Positions 32,654-43,514 of a stretch of DNA of 64,000 bases are shown here, one piece after another (position 1 is the first letter of the stretch; each line of letters begins with the position of its first letter). This DNA comes from Sequoia sempervirens (taxonomy: Eukaryota > Streptophyta > Pinopsida > Cupressales > Cupressaceae): contig VDFB02195842.1 in assembly GCA_007258455.2 (NCBI GenBank), positions 248,001 to 312,000 on the forward strand, given 5' to 3'. Below the pieces are notes generated by a model. It did not search any database, was not told the DNA's origin, and saw only the letters and a list, made by a program, of their open reading frames with translations. The translations under genes were made by a program, and so were the position numbers.

Positions 32654-34488
32654 AAAGCGAAGATGAGCGGGAGAGGCAAGAATCTGAGTTTGAGTTCAAG
32701 ACATGGTGCTTCGGAGGGTGAGGGGTCAGCAGAGGATGGAGATGATCATGATGGCGTTCTGTCTCAGCAGGAAGATCTTCTTCCTCTCTTTGTTTGGGTT
32801 CCTATTGGACGGGTGTTTGTGTCTCTGCAGCTGTGGGAGGTTTGTGGTTTCTCTTGATGCTTGGAGGTGTCTAAGGGTTTTCTTTGGGATTGTCGCTTGG
32901 TGTTGGGGTCGGGTTTTTGGGCTCCTTTCCTATGGTGGATTTCTCTGCTGGGAAGGCTTGGGCTCGTGCGAGTGGGATCCTTCTTGTTCTGTGAGTTGAT
33001 GCGGTGGTCGTTGAATCTTCCTTATTTGGTGCTTTTTGAGGACCTCGGCTTGCATCTTCTCTTTTCTTTTTGTTTCTCTCACAATGTGATTTGCCTTTGG
33101 AGAGATATTGGGGTGTTGTTTCTTGCTTCCCCTCTTTCCTTGGGGAGACTGGTTGGGGTCCTTCCTTCTTCTTGGTGGAAATTGGTTTATGTTGGACCTC
33201 TTGTTTGGTCTTCGTACTGGCCGGTTGTGGTTGGAGTGAGTCTTGTGGCTCTTCATTGTTTACTTCTTGCAAGCAGGCGTTGCTCTATTTTGGCTCCTCT
33301 ATGCAGAGAAATGGGTTTGTTCTACTAGGGAGGGTTGATTTCTTCCTTTGGGTTGAGTTTTTTCTTTTGTTGAAAGCTCAGATGTGTGATTTTTGTTCTA
33401 TTGGTTGAGGAGCTGTTTCTCTTTAGTTTGTGCTTCTTTGGCAAGGCGATAATCATGTTTTTTTCTTTTATCCCTATTGTTGTTGGTACCCTTGGCTGTG
33501 TGGCATTGGGCCCCTTTTGGGATTTGGTTTTGTCGTTGGCACTTGGGCTGGGGTTTTCTTCGTCTCTAGAGGCTTGTTCTAGGTTATCTACTTTCACCCA
33601 TATTTTTGTCATCTAGTGGAGTGAGTTGTGTGGGGTATTGTTTTGTACCCTTGGTGATGGGTTTTGGTTGGTGGTTGGGTGGCTCTTCATGCCTTTTATT
33701 TACACCTAGTTAAATTTCAAGTATGCTCAGAGATGCTGGTTTTTTGTAGCTATGGTTTGCAGAATGCTCTTTATCCAGTTTCTTTCGCTCTTGCAGTCAA
33801 AGGATGAAGTGTTTTCCTACGCTATTAGAGTGGTGGTTTTCTACTACTTTCTACAGTTGTGGTCTTCTATTGAGGTGAATATTGCTCCCATTGAGGCAAA
33901 TTCCTCTCCTATTGAGGTGGAGCTAGTTTTTGTAGTGGTGGTGGTTTGTGCTCTACTCGGTTGTTGGTTCCTATTAAGGTGGAGCTGGTGTGTGCAGAAG
34001 AGTGGTGTCTCTGATAGTGTAGGATATCACTTTGTCCTCTCCTATAGAGGGGAGCTCTCTCCTATTGAGGTGGAGTATGGGTTGGTGTTGCAGGGCGAGT
34101 GGCACTGGTTAAAGGTTGGAGCTCTTCTTTGTTTCCTCTTTTATTTGGGTTTAAGGTCCCTATCAAAACTTGATTGTAAAGGGTTCATTGTACCTTCAAA
34201 ACCTATTATGGGGTCAGGGTCCCTAAAAAACTTGGTTAATGGTTCAAGGTCCCTTCAAAATCTTTGGGGTTATGGTCCCTATCTAATTAGTTGTTGACTG
34301 GTGGATTCAAGGTCCCTGTAAAACCTTTGTGCAGTTTGTGTTGTCTAGTTGTAATCTTTGTGTTGCTACTGATGGTATTTGGTTCATCTTTGATGCAGCA
34401 TGTTTTTCTTGGATAGGGTTTCTAGTCCCTTCAAAATTGGCTTGTATTCGGTTTCGGGTTCCATCAAAACTTGTTTTTCCTCATCAAA
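32654..34488 (+). mobile_element. 1.8 kb GT-rich insertion with a 15-bp target duplication
   Basis: AACAATCAACTTTCT occurs at 32639-32653 and again at 34489-34503, bracketing a segment unlike the copia interior: rich in G and T on the plus strand, higher in GC, with no copia domain. The right end is A-rich (CATCAAAA), consistent with target-primed retroposition in plus orientation. No reverse transcriptase, terminal inverted repeat or LTR is seen. Internal structure includes CCTATTGAGGTGGAG repeats (33870-34075) and GGTCCCTTCAAAA repeats (34160-34475). Open frames on either strand (up to 181 codons plus, 133 codons minus) are strand-composition artefacts or unknown. I call it a non-autonomous retroposon of unknown family. 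Confidence 0.6.
33865..34480 (+). repeat. Internal short repeats of the GT-rich insert
   Basis: About five copies of YCCTATTGAGGTGGAGYT lie between 33870 and 34075. They are followed by about seven copies of GGTCCCTTCAAAAYTTG-like units spaced 30-60 bp apart between 34160 and 34475. The second family extends almost to the 3' end of the insert. Confidence 0.7.
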
Positions 34489-34938
34489 AACAATCAACTT
34501 TCTCCCCCTCTTGATGAATATGGGTTTGTTCACTGATCATGAAACCATTTCCTATAACATGTAACCTGTAACATGGGAATATGCACCTGTATACTTGTAA
34601 CAATTGATCTTTCTCCCCCTTTTGAAAATAATGCCAAAGGTGAAGAAACATAAACCAGTGAGAAAGTGAGGAGGTATTACCAACTTTATCAACAAGAATC
34701 ATCAAAATGTATCATGATACCACTATCCTCACCTATGAGATCAACAACAAGATGTCATAAACTGGAGCAATTGTAATGTTGCCAATTGTAATATCAAATT
34801 GTACTGGCAGAAGAAGTAGAGTATTATATCCATCAAGAGCTGAAAGAAGAAGTATTATACCAACTGTAAAGAGCATCAAGAGTTAGGGATAAAAAAGGTG
34901 CTAAGAAGCTCCCCCTAAAATCATGTTGATATAAGACA

Positions 34939-35707
34939 TTATTGTAGAGAAGTAAGAGAAAAGACACCAAGTCTATCTCTCAAATATTCAAATTTGTCCC
35001 TGGTTAAAGGTTTTGTGAAAATATCAGCAATCTGATCTTTTGTGGAGATGTATTCAAGGAATTCATTTGCAAGCACCTTTTCTCTTAGAAAATGATATTT
35101 TATCTCAATGTGCTTGGTATGTGAATGCATCACAGAATTTTTGGAGATATTGATTGCACTAGTGTTATCACATAGGATAGAAACTGGTTTTGATACCTTA
35201 ACTTGTATAAGGTTTGTGTCATCCATAGTACTTGTGTGCAACAGGCAGCTGCAGCAATGTATTCTACCTTAGTAGTAGATAATGAGACAGATTCTTGCTT
35301 TTTGCTTTGCCAGGAAACAAGTCTTCCACCCAGAAAATATGCCCCACTAGATGTACTTTTTTGTCATCAATGCAACCGGCCCAATCACCATCAATATAAG
35401 CTAACAGAGTAAAATTATCATTCATAGGATACCAAAGACCATAGTCTATTGTACCATTTATATATCTCAAAATACGTTTGACTGCATTTAAATGTGTTTG
35501 CTCGAGTGAGGCTTGAAACCTTGCTGCCAAACAAACAGCTTGCATTATGTTAGGCCTAGATGTTTTTAAGTAAAGTAAGCTGCCAATCATGGATCTGTAT
35601 AATGTTTGATCCACATTAGGTGAATCCTCATCCTTACCAAGTTTACAGCCAATTTCCATTGGTGTGCTTACAGGGCTACTACCATCCATTTGAAACCTAA
35701 TTAACAT
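34939..35707 (-). pseudogene. Copia RNase H remnant
   Basis: Two minus-strand frames: 35707-35264 (SRPNIMQAVCLAARFQ, then AYIDGDWAG, the first catalytic Asp region of copia RNase H) and 35241-34939 (SILCDNTSAINISKN, HTKHIEIKYHFLRE, DQIADIFTKPL). These are the classic closing motifs of Ty1/copia pol. A frameshift between 35264 and 35241 separates them. The protein would degrade the RNA strand during reverse transcription. The frame ends at 34939, before the GT-rich insert. Confidence 0.92.
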
Positions 35708-35785
35708 TTCCTTTGCAAACTTGACTTGAGAAATGAAAATGCCTTTTGGAAGTTGAGAAACTTGTAATCCTAAAAAGAATGTAAG

Positions 35786-36310
35786 TTATCCTATCATTGA
35801 CATTTCAAACTCCTTTTTCATAACATCAGGAAATGAAAGAGATAGTTGCTCATCATTACTGCCAAAAATAATATCATCAACATAGACCACTACAACCAAA
35901 ATATTGTCATTTTTAGTAATAAAATACAGATGTCTATCTACTCCACCTTTAGTGAATCCTTGGCTTTGTAAGAAATTGTCTAATTTGGAGTACCAAGCTC
36001 TAGGAGCTTGTTTTAGACCATACAAAGCCTTTTTTAACCTGTATACATGATTTTCTTTCCTTGCACAAATAAAATATTTTGGTTGTTCCATATATACCTC
36101 TTCTTCAAGATCGCCATTTAAGAAGGCATTTTTAACATCCATTTGATATAATTTAAAGTTCTTATATATAGAGAAGGCAAGAAATATCCTTATTGCTTCC
36201 AATCTAGCAATAGGAGCAAAAGTTTCATCAAATTCAATGCCTTCTACTTGAGAGTACCATTTACAGACAAGTCTAACCTTGTTTAGATAGCTATGTTTCC
36301 CTTTTCATCA
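35786..36310 (-). pseudogene. Copia reverse transcriptase remnant
   Basis: A 138-codon frame (36202-35786) holds the reverse transcriptase core: YQMDVKNAFLNGDLEEEVYM (motif A, Asp kept), KALYGLKQAPRAWY and, near residue 108, YVDDIIFG (catalytic Asp pair kept). The N-terminal part continues upstream to about 36310 in the same or shifted frames. The C-terminal part is lost at a frame change near 35786-35710. The active-site residues remain intact, in contrast to the chromovirus. Confidence 0.92.
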
Positions 36311-36778
36311 AGCTTGTTCCTAAAAACCCATTTAGCCCCAATAATATTTTTATCTTTTGGCCTTGGGACAAGTTCCCAAGTGATTCTTTTCTATTTGACT
36401 TAGCTCTTCTTGCATAGCTTGTACCCATAGTTTATCTTGGCTAGCTTTTGCATACGTTTTGGGTTCTAACTGTAAAACTAAACATAAATGAACCTCATTA
36501 TTTGCTTCACTAGTTTTCCTTATAGTTTGTATTCCTGAATCTAAATCACCAATTATATGTTCATGTGGGTGATTTATCTCTAATAACTTTTTAGGAGTAT
36601 AAGCATGAGTTTAGGGGTTGTTTTAGAGGCTTTGGAACTTACTGGTGTCTTAAGACTTGATGGAGTCCCTTGAGGCACTTCATGTTCTGAACCTTCTTTT
36701 GATTCCTCTTTTATATCAGTTTCATTCAATATGCCACCTTCTTCTTTATGTTGATCATGAGACTAATTTTTCAATTTG

Positions 36779-37756
36779 CTACACATTCTCAACAACTTTG
36801 ACATTAGAGATTTCAACAATTCTTTTCAATCCTTTATTGTAACATTTATATTCCTTGTTGTGTGTAGAATAACCTAGAAATATTCCTTCATCACTTTGTG
36901 AATCAAAAATTCCTAGATTACCTACATCCCTCTTAATATAGCATTTACTGCCAAAGATTTTGAAATAAGAGATATTTGCAAATTTACCATACCAAAGTTC
37001 ATAAGGTGTATACCTGGTCTTCACTCTTAATTGTACTCTATTTAAGATGTAAATTGTTGTATGAATAGCTTCTTTCCAATAAGTATTTTCCAAACTTGCA
37101 TCATGAAGCATAGTTCTAGCCATCTCCTTAACTGTTATGTTTTTTTCTTTCTGCTACCCCATTTTGTTGGGGTGTTCTAGGGGTTGAATATTGTCTCTTA
37201 ATACCATGTTTCTCACAATATTCCAGAAATTCAGTAGAGGTATATTCACCTCCATTTTCAGATCTTAGGCATTTCAATTTGAATCATGTTTCTCTTTCTA
37301 CCATTTTCCTGAAAACCTTAAATCTATTCAAGGCTTCAGATTTATGATTAAGAAAGGTGACCCTTGAGTCATTCATGAGTAGTCATCAATGAACAACATA
37401 AAGTACCTTTCTCCATTAAGTGACCTAGTCCTTGTGGGCCTGCACAAATCAGTGTGAACCAATTGAAGGGGCTCTGTAGAAGAATACTCTTTGGTCTTGT
37501 AAATGGACCTTGTTTGTTTACCTTCCTAACATTCTTTACAAGTATCACTTTCTGGTTTAGATATAATAGACATGTTTCTTACATTTTTGTTATTACTAAT
37601 CTTTACTAAATTGTCATAATTTATATGACCTAGCCTCCTGTGCCAAAGTCTACTTTCTTCTATTTGACTCATGAAGCATACATTGTACTTTCCATCATTT
37701 TCAAATCCATGTAAGTTATAAATGTTGCCTTTTGTTCTTAAACCAGAGGCAATTTC
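36779..37756 (-). pseudogene. Copia integrase remnant
   Basis: The zinc-binding HHCC motif is readable near 37650-37530 (LWHRRLGH, later TCKEC). The core follows near 37460-37380 (HTDLCRP and IDDYS, with a TGA right after). The open 114-codon stretch 37123-36779 (YWKEAIHTTIYILNRV, YFKIFGSKCY, GIFLGYSTHNKEYKCYN) is the typical C-terminal region of copia integrase. Stops and at least two frameshifts lie between 37500 and 37130, so catalytic competence is lost. Confidence 0.87.
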
Positions 37757-38272
37757 TTACCCTGAGTTTTTAAGTATTTTGCATCCATGTGTAGTAAACA
37801 TCACTCTATAACCACTATCACAAATCTGACTCACACTCAACAAATTGTGAGTTAAACCCTCCACAAAGTATACATCTTCTAAAGGTGTATTGTTTTCTAA
37901 AAGAACAATGCCCTTACCAATAATTTGAAAACAAAAGTCATCACCAAACTTTACTGTTCCTTCATAGCAGTTTTCAAATGTAGTGAATTTGTTTCTGTCC
38001 CCATTCATATGATGGGAGAAGCCACTATTAATTACCCAAATATCCTTTTTTTTTGCATGAAGTGCAACCTCAACTATCATGGCCTCAACCTTCTTACCAC
38101 CTTTTGGCATCCAAACATGTTTTATTGTCTTATTTGTTTTCCTTTGATGGTCAACATTATTTGAGTTGCAAAACTTGGCTATGTGCCCAAGGTTTTTACA
38201 ACTGTAGCATCTTAAGTTGTTAAGAAAATTAAAAACTTTACCATCCAAGAAGCTTGGCTTCCTTTTTGTCAC
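37757..38272 (-). pseudogene. Copia gag knuckle and protease remnant
   Basis: A 171-codon frame opens with a CCHC knuckle (CYSCKNLGHIAKFC, about 38212) and a basic linker. The protease active site follows at WVINSGFSHHMNGD. The catalytic aspartate of the usual DSG triplet reads Asn (plus-strand codon ATT at 38027-38029), consistent with a single transition. LLSVSQICDSGYRVMF near the end is the standard protease-to-integrase joint of copia pol. The enzyme would be inactive. Confidence 0.9.
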
Positions 38273-38275
38273 AAA

Positions 38276-39754
38276 TTAACAATTATTTTCCCTATGGCCA
38301 TATTGATGACAATGAAAGCATTAGCCTAAGAATATGAATGATAGATTATTTCTGAGAGGCTTTTGAAATTTTTGAGAATCTACATTCTTAAGTTCATTAT
38401 CATAGGAACATTGACCCTTTGCAAAACCAAGGCCTGTCATGTCCTTATGTTCCTTTTGTTTACTTAACATATCAGCAAGTTTATTGTTGTTGTTATTTAA
38501 CTCAAGTTCTTTTCTAAGCTTCATAATTTCAGCTTCTAAAGAACTGCATTGATTCTCTTTACTTTCTAATTGAGTTTTTGTAACCTCTAACATTCTTTTA
38601 TTTTCTTCCAATTCCAACTTCGTTTCTTCAACTAAACGGTCATATTTGTTGATCTCTTTCTTGAGTTCTTTTATTTTACCCAATGCACATTTCAACTCAC
38701 CTTCTAAATCAACTTCACCCTCTTCACTGTTAGACTCTTTTGTAATATTTTGAATTTTCACATCACTAGGAGTGATTTGGGCCATAAAAAGAGTTTCTTC
38801 CTGCTCTTCAAGAGAGTCAGATTGACTATCAAAAATGTCTGCATCTTTTGCAAGCAAGCTCCTTTTTGTTTTAAAATTATTTCTCCTTTTATAGTTGTTA
38901 GCATTGAAGGATTTCTTCTTATAATGTTTTCTCTTGTGATCCTCATCACTATTTGAGTCTTTGTTAGGGAATTGGGCTGCATAATGCCCAATTTTTCCAC
39001 ATTCAAAGCATTTGAATGGAAATTTTCTTTTGTATCTCCCTCAACATCTTTTTAATTCACTGACCAAAACATGTTCATTCTCATTCTCTAATTCAGAGTC
39101 TGAGTTTGCATTAGATTCCCTTTTTGTTTCCTTAAAGGCTACCTCTTTGCTTGAGGTAGCATCACTACCTATTCTCATTTCATAGGCTGTAAATATTCCT
39201 TGCAATTTAGCTAGAGAGAGTGTTTTCATATCTTTATCCTCAACAACTAAGACTTTGGAATCATATTTATGTGTCAAGGACCTAAGAACTTTCTTGACAA
39301 CAATTTTTTCATGAGTTTTCTCACCTATACCTTTTATAGAACTCACTACTTCCTAAACTCAAAGAAAATAGTCAGCAATCTTTTCTTCTTCATTCATTTT
39401 CAGGGCTTCAAACTTAACCCTATATGTTTGGAGTTTTGCTTCTCTCACTTTTTCATCTCCTTCATAGATTTTGCTTAATTTGTCCCATACTACCTTGGTA
39501 GTTTTGCAATCCATGATTTTCACAAAAATATCATTATTTAGACTACAACATATTCCATTTATTGTTTTTGCATAATAGCCAAAAGCCATTTTTTCATCAA
39601 GTGTAGAGGGGGAAGTAACAATGTTTTCAACCTTGATGGTTTCCAAAACATCAAAGCCTAAAGAAGATAGATATTTTTCCATTCTAAATTTCCAGTAGGC
39701 AAAACCAATACCATAAAACATTAGAGGCCTATTGTTATTGTCTTGACTTGCCAT
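38276..39754 (-). pseudogene. Copia gag remnant with coiled coil
   Basis: ATG at 39754, 70 bp inside the primer site. 39754-39359 is the UBN2-type gag N-terminus (FAYWKFRMEKYLSSLGFDVL, KTTKVVWDKLSKIYEGDEKV). 39346-39041 continues it, with a break near 39355. A first knuckle near 39015 (CFECGKIGHYAAQF) has lost its last cysteine. 38857-38321 is a long Glu/Lys coiled coil (about residues 55-130), then GLGFAKGQCSYDNE. A second knuckle (CFHCHQYGHRENNC) near 38316-38276 follows a TAA. Long coiled-coil gags with several knuckles are known in Sire-type elements. Confidence 0.85.
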
Positions 39755-39823
39755 GATAAAAATAATAACTCCTATCCCAGTTATAAACCCTTAAGCCGAT
39801 TAGGCTTGTTTATCCAAGGGTGT

Positions 39824-39836
39824 GGCTCTGATACCA
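39824..39836 (-). other. Copia primer binding site
   Basis: Minus strand TGGTATCAGAGCC, a perfect match to the plant initiator Met-tRNA primer site, starts two bases inside the 5' LTR. This fixes the element's orientation as minus. Confidence 0.95.
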
Positions 39837-39838
39837 CT

Positions 39839-41524
39839 TGTTGGAGTGAGGAAGACACTGAGAGGGGGGGTGAATCAGTGTCTTAACAAAATTTCATCAA
39901 ACTTTAAATATTTATTGCAAAATTTATGCTCTGAATATTTAAATGATAAGCACATTCATTAATTCAATGTTATCATTCATCAACAAAATATAAAATATTT
40001 GAGAAAATTTACAAAACAAATGAGAATCAAAAACAACTCATAACACAATTATTTCCTAATTGGAAAACCCTCATGGGGTAGAAAAAAGACTTGAAATTGC
40101 CTCACTGGCTTATGTAAAATCTCACTTATTACAACTCTGTTATGGCCTCACTGGCCTGAGAATCTCACTGATTACAAGTATGCCTCACTAGCTTTTCAAC
40201 AATGCCTCACTAGCAAAGTTCATTTCTTGTCTCACTGACTTGACCTTATTATTACATGTTTCAATCATAAAAAAAACAAATTTAATATAGAGGGTTGCCT
40301 TGTTTCACTACATAACCATCATTTTCAAAAACCAGTACATTAATATCCTGAAAATTCATAATGGGATTCTTCAAAATATTAGATGTATTTTACAACTTAT
40401 TTTGCATCATAATTTTGAATGTTGTCTCAACAAATAGTCTCTTATTTCTTCTTCAAAAAAACTCTCAACACACAGTGTCAAAACACTGCTTTTTATATTC
40501 ATCTTTTACTCTGCCAATTGAAATAGTTTTCAGTTATAGAAACTACCCACAACATGAGAACAAAACCAACCCATAACAGGAGAAACAAATAAATCTATTT
40601 CTTTACAAAGATTACCAACAACAAACGAAACAAATCTACTTTGTGAAGTAAACAAATCTAAACACTCGAAGACCCAGATAAGGGTTTTGAAATAGTAACC
40701 AAAATTAACCATCTAAACTACATGTTCATTTTCTTTTTACATACCAACTAAAGAACCAATAGTTTCAATAAGAGAAAAATACTATTTACCTCTACATGAT
40801 TAATCCTTAACAAATAACTGTCAAATAAGAGAAAAAACTTAAAAACAATGTTACCCAGTGTATTCGAGCTTTGTCACTTCAAGCTGCTGACAACATTCCA
40901 CCTAATCATTGCAAACCCTAGAAATATTCTTCATGTGATTTTCTACCTGTCGTGCCCTAATGAGGGCTTTCAAATAATGAAATAACAAATGCATTTTTAC
41001 CAAGCTTTGAAAATAAGCTTTTAACCCTTAGTATACCCGACAACCTCGGGCTTAGGATAAACTTTATCACATATTTTAGCATGCCCAACAAGCATTCTTT
41101 CCAATAGAAAACTCTTATGTCACTTTTAGTGCCCGACACCATATGTGGTGCAAGTGACAAGCATTTGGATGCCTTAATACAAGTAATACTAATGATAAGG
41201 TTTTCAAAGCCTTAAAAAACATATGAGATGCAAATGATAAGGTCTATAGACCTTTTAAAATTTAACCTAAATTATCATCACAATGTGTGCTCTGCAAGTA
41301 ATCAAACACCACTGTCATCAAATGACTGGAATGAAGTTACATAAACAATGAAGAATATGCATATAGATAGCAAAACCAAAGTCTTGCAATCTTCTGCACA
41401 AACCATCAAATGTATATTGTACCATACCAAGTGTGCCAGATACCTATGATCATTTCAATCACCTTGAAACCTTGCATATACCTATTTGACACAATGCCAA
41501 CCAAAGATGCCACCGGGGTCAACA
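39839..41524 (-). repeat. 5' LTR of the copia element (1,686 bp)
   Basis: Plus-strand ends are TGTTGGAGTGAGG and GGGTCAACA. It is about 100 bp longer than the 3' LTR, mainly because of extra GCCTCACTGGC/GCCTCACTAGC repeats at 40140-40225 and a short insertion near 40540-40590. It matches closely elsewhere. Confidence 0.93.
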
Positions 41525-41766
41525 TACCTTTCATCAAAAATTCCTCCCGAGAATAGGGCTTCTAAGGAATACCCTGGATGTTGTTGATATTTAGTGTAGG
41601 AAAAATCAAAATCCTTGCATACAAAACATTTAGGTGAGTGGGCTCTTACACCATCATTGGTTAAAAGAAAATGTTTAATGCATGTTTCTTCTTCCATCTC
41701 CCCAATACCTAAGAATATTCCTTGAATAATTTTTTTTATAATAATTGTCATTACCACCAAAATCAT
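41525..41766 (-). pseudogene. Upstream half of the ORF split by the copia insertion
   Basis: Minus-strand open frame from ATG 41766 to the target site at 41525 (includes EEETCIKHFLLTNDGV, SPKCFVCKDFDFSY and HPGYSLEALFSGG). The frame continues without interruption into 30820-30632 across the reconstructed empty site. It would be about 140 codons in all, and more if it extends upstream with breaks. The family is unknown. It could be a host exon or part of an older mobile element. Confidence 0.5.
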
Positions 41767-42449
41767 TTATTACTAATTGTTCATTGTCATTCATAATAAT
41801 AAGTTTAATTCTATTTTAACTTATTTTTAATTTAATTTTTAATTACGTTCAAGCATAGTTTACAATAAGTGAAATTTAGCTATTTTTTATATATTATTAC
41901 TTTCTTTGTTAATATGCATTTCAACTAGTCATATAGTAAAAACGAATAGTTTTTAGTTGATGCAAATATTCATGCGATACAAGAAATTAAATAATAATTA
42001 AATTATCAAGAAGACGGGACATGACATTATGTTGTCTGTGCATGTTGATTTTTTTTTTTTAAAGTAGGGCCAATAAAAATCAATAAAAAAATATTCAGAA
42101 AAAAAAAAATTATAAAAAAAATTCCTTATCAATCTTCAAGTTATTCAATATCTTTCCCAAAAGGAATTAGAAAAATACTTTTATTTAGGTCAAATTATGG
42201 TGTTTGTACATGTGCATGGTATGGTAAAAAAAAGTGACTTTTAAAAAGTGGTTTTTATACATCCCTATTAAAAATTAATTTGTATCATCTAGGTATTAGA
42301 ATAAATTACATATTTGGAAACTAGATTCAAAATACTAAATTTCATATTATAGACTTTATTTAAGATTCAATGTCTAAGTGCTTCAAATTTTCAGTCTAAG
42401 TGTGACAAAATCTAAAAAACAAGAAAAACACTTCCACTTTTTGAACTTT
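41767..42449. other. AT-rich stretch without a gene
   Basis: Long A and T runs (for example near 42050-42120) and no coding signal. It separates the copia-split ORF from the gypsy remnant to its right. Confidence 0.55.
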
Positions 42450-43514
42450 TTGTGGACCCAACTTCTTACATTAGCCCTATAAGGACTATTCATGGCCCTT
42501 ATTTTGATGTTTCCATTAGATGAAAATGCCCCAGTATCATTAAGGTACCACTCACTTCATTATATTTCTTGATTGATGAATAACCAAGTCCTTGATATTT
42601 AGGATTGTCAAAAAATTGTACTAGCTCCAAAATACCTTGTTCATGAAGGCGCAATAATTTTCCTTAATATTGCATGTTTTGATAGATTATATTTACAATA
42701 GGATTATGTCTTGTTTTGAAAACAAGATGTTAACTCTTATTTATGTTGTTGATAATCATCAATGGTTGTTATCTTCTTATCAGTAAGAAAGTTTTCTTTG
42801 ACAAAAGTGTGATTTGAGTTGATAGGATATTGTTGATTTCTTTGTCTTCATACATGTTGATTTGTCATTTTGTAGGATGTTGATTGGATCCATAGTAGCT
42901 TGTATCCAAAATATGTTGTTGCTTCAAGGTTGAAAACCCTTTTTGTGGTCATTTGTTGAAATAGCATCATCAAGTCTCGTGAACTTAGTTATAATTTCAT
43001 CATTTTCATTTTTTTCTAGAGAGACTGACTCTTGTTCTCGATGAACAAGAGGAAGATCATCTATGTGTCTAGGGGAGGCAAGTGTCTCATCTACAAAAGT
43101 GGAATTTATTGGAATATGGATGGGTTCAAATTTAGTTTTGGAATCATGGATGGAATGGAAAGGGATAATGGAATCGTCATGAAAGTATATAGAGATGGGA
43201 TCTTGATCAATGATGGGATGAGATTGGAAGATTTGGGTAACTTGATCTTCATTTATTTTAGGGCTTTCTTCTTTATGCTTTGGATTGTTCTCTTGACATA
43301 GATATGAATTTATTAATGGGCTATGGATAGGGGATTCTTGGATGGCCTCAATACTTTCGCATGGTGATAATGAATTTTGAATGGAACTCTCCAGAGTGAG
43401 AATGATGGGTGATGGAGGGACTGATTGTATTTGGTCTAAGATTTATTGATCATAGGTATGATATTTATCAAGGATTGGATTAGCCTATATTTCATGATTA
43501 TCTATCGTGGATAG
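42450..43514 (-). pseudogene. Remnant of a Ty3/gypsy element, downstream of gag
   Basis: On the minus strand, protein-like sequence with few stops runs from the GATAG target site (43514) to about 43000 (IPFHSIHDSKTKFEPIHIPI, SPRHIDDLPLVHREQESVSL). A more broken part at about 42700-42480 includes RLHEQGILELVQFF and GLGYSS. The spacing and composition fit the gag-to-protease spacer of a large Ty3/gypsy element whose gag lies at 50.8-53.0 kb. The two parts are separated by the 7.2 kb LTR element. No protease or reverse transcriptase was found to the left. Confidence 0.45.
43510..43514. other. Target-site duplication GATAG (left)
   Basis: GATAG precedes the left LTR and is repeated at 50740-50744 after the right LTR. 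This perfect 5-bp duplication fixes the ends of the gag-only element. Confidence 0.93.

Larger units (their letters stand above)
30821..41524 (-). mobile_element. Full-length Ty1/copia retrotransposon (Sire-like gag), with a nested insert
   Basis: A 10.7 kb element on the minus strand. Left (3') LTR 30821-32404 and right (5') LTR 39839-41524 share TGTTGGAGTG and GGGTCAACA ends and are flanked by TACCT. A Met-tRNA primer site lies at 39824-39836 and a polypurine tract at 32405-32419. The coding order on the minus strand is gag (39754 down), protease, integrase, reverse transcriptase, RNase H, which is the copia order. The long gag with a coiled coil and three zinc knuckles, together with the 1.6 kb LTRs, suggests the Sire/Maximus lineage. 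That placement is an inference. All genes are broken. About 1.85 kb of the internal length is a later insertion (32654-34488). Confidence 0.93.

Noticed and set aside
32663..32857. Plus-strand frame starting MSGRGK, like histone H2A/H4 N-termini
   Set aside because: The similarity stops after six residues. The rest is acidic and then hydrophobic, with no histone fold.
32861..33408. Long hydrophobic plus-strand and Lys/Pro-rich minus-strand frames in the GT-rich insert
   Set aside because: Both mirror the strong G/T strand bias. Neither shows a recognisable domain or consistent codon pattern.
43032..43301. 89-codon plus-strand frame
   Set aside because: Antisense to a minus-strand gypsy remnant that has better protein-like composition and context.
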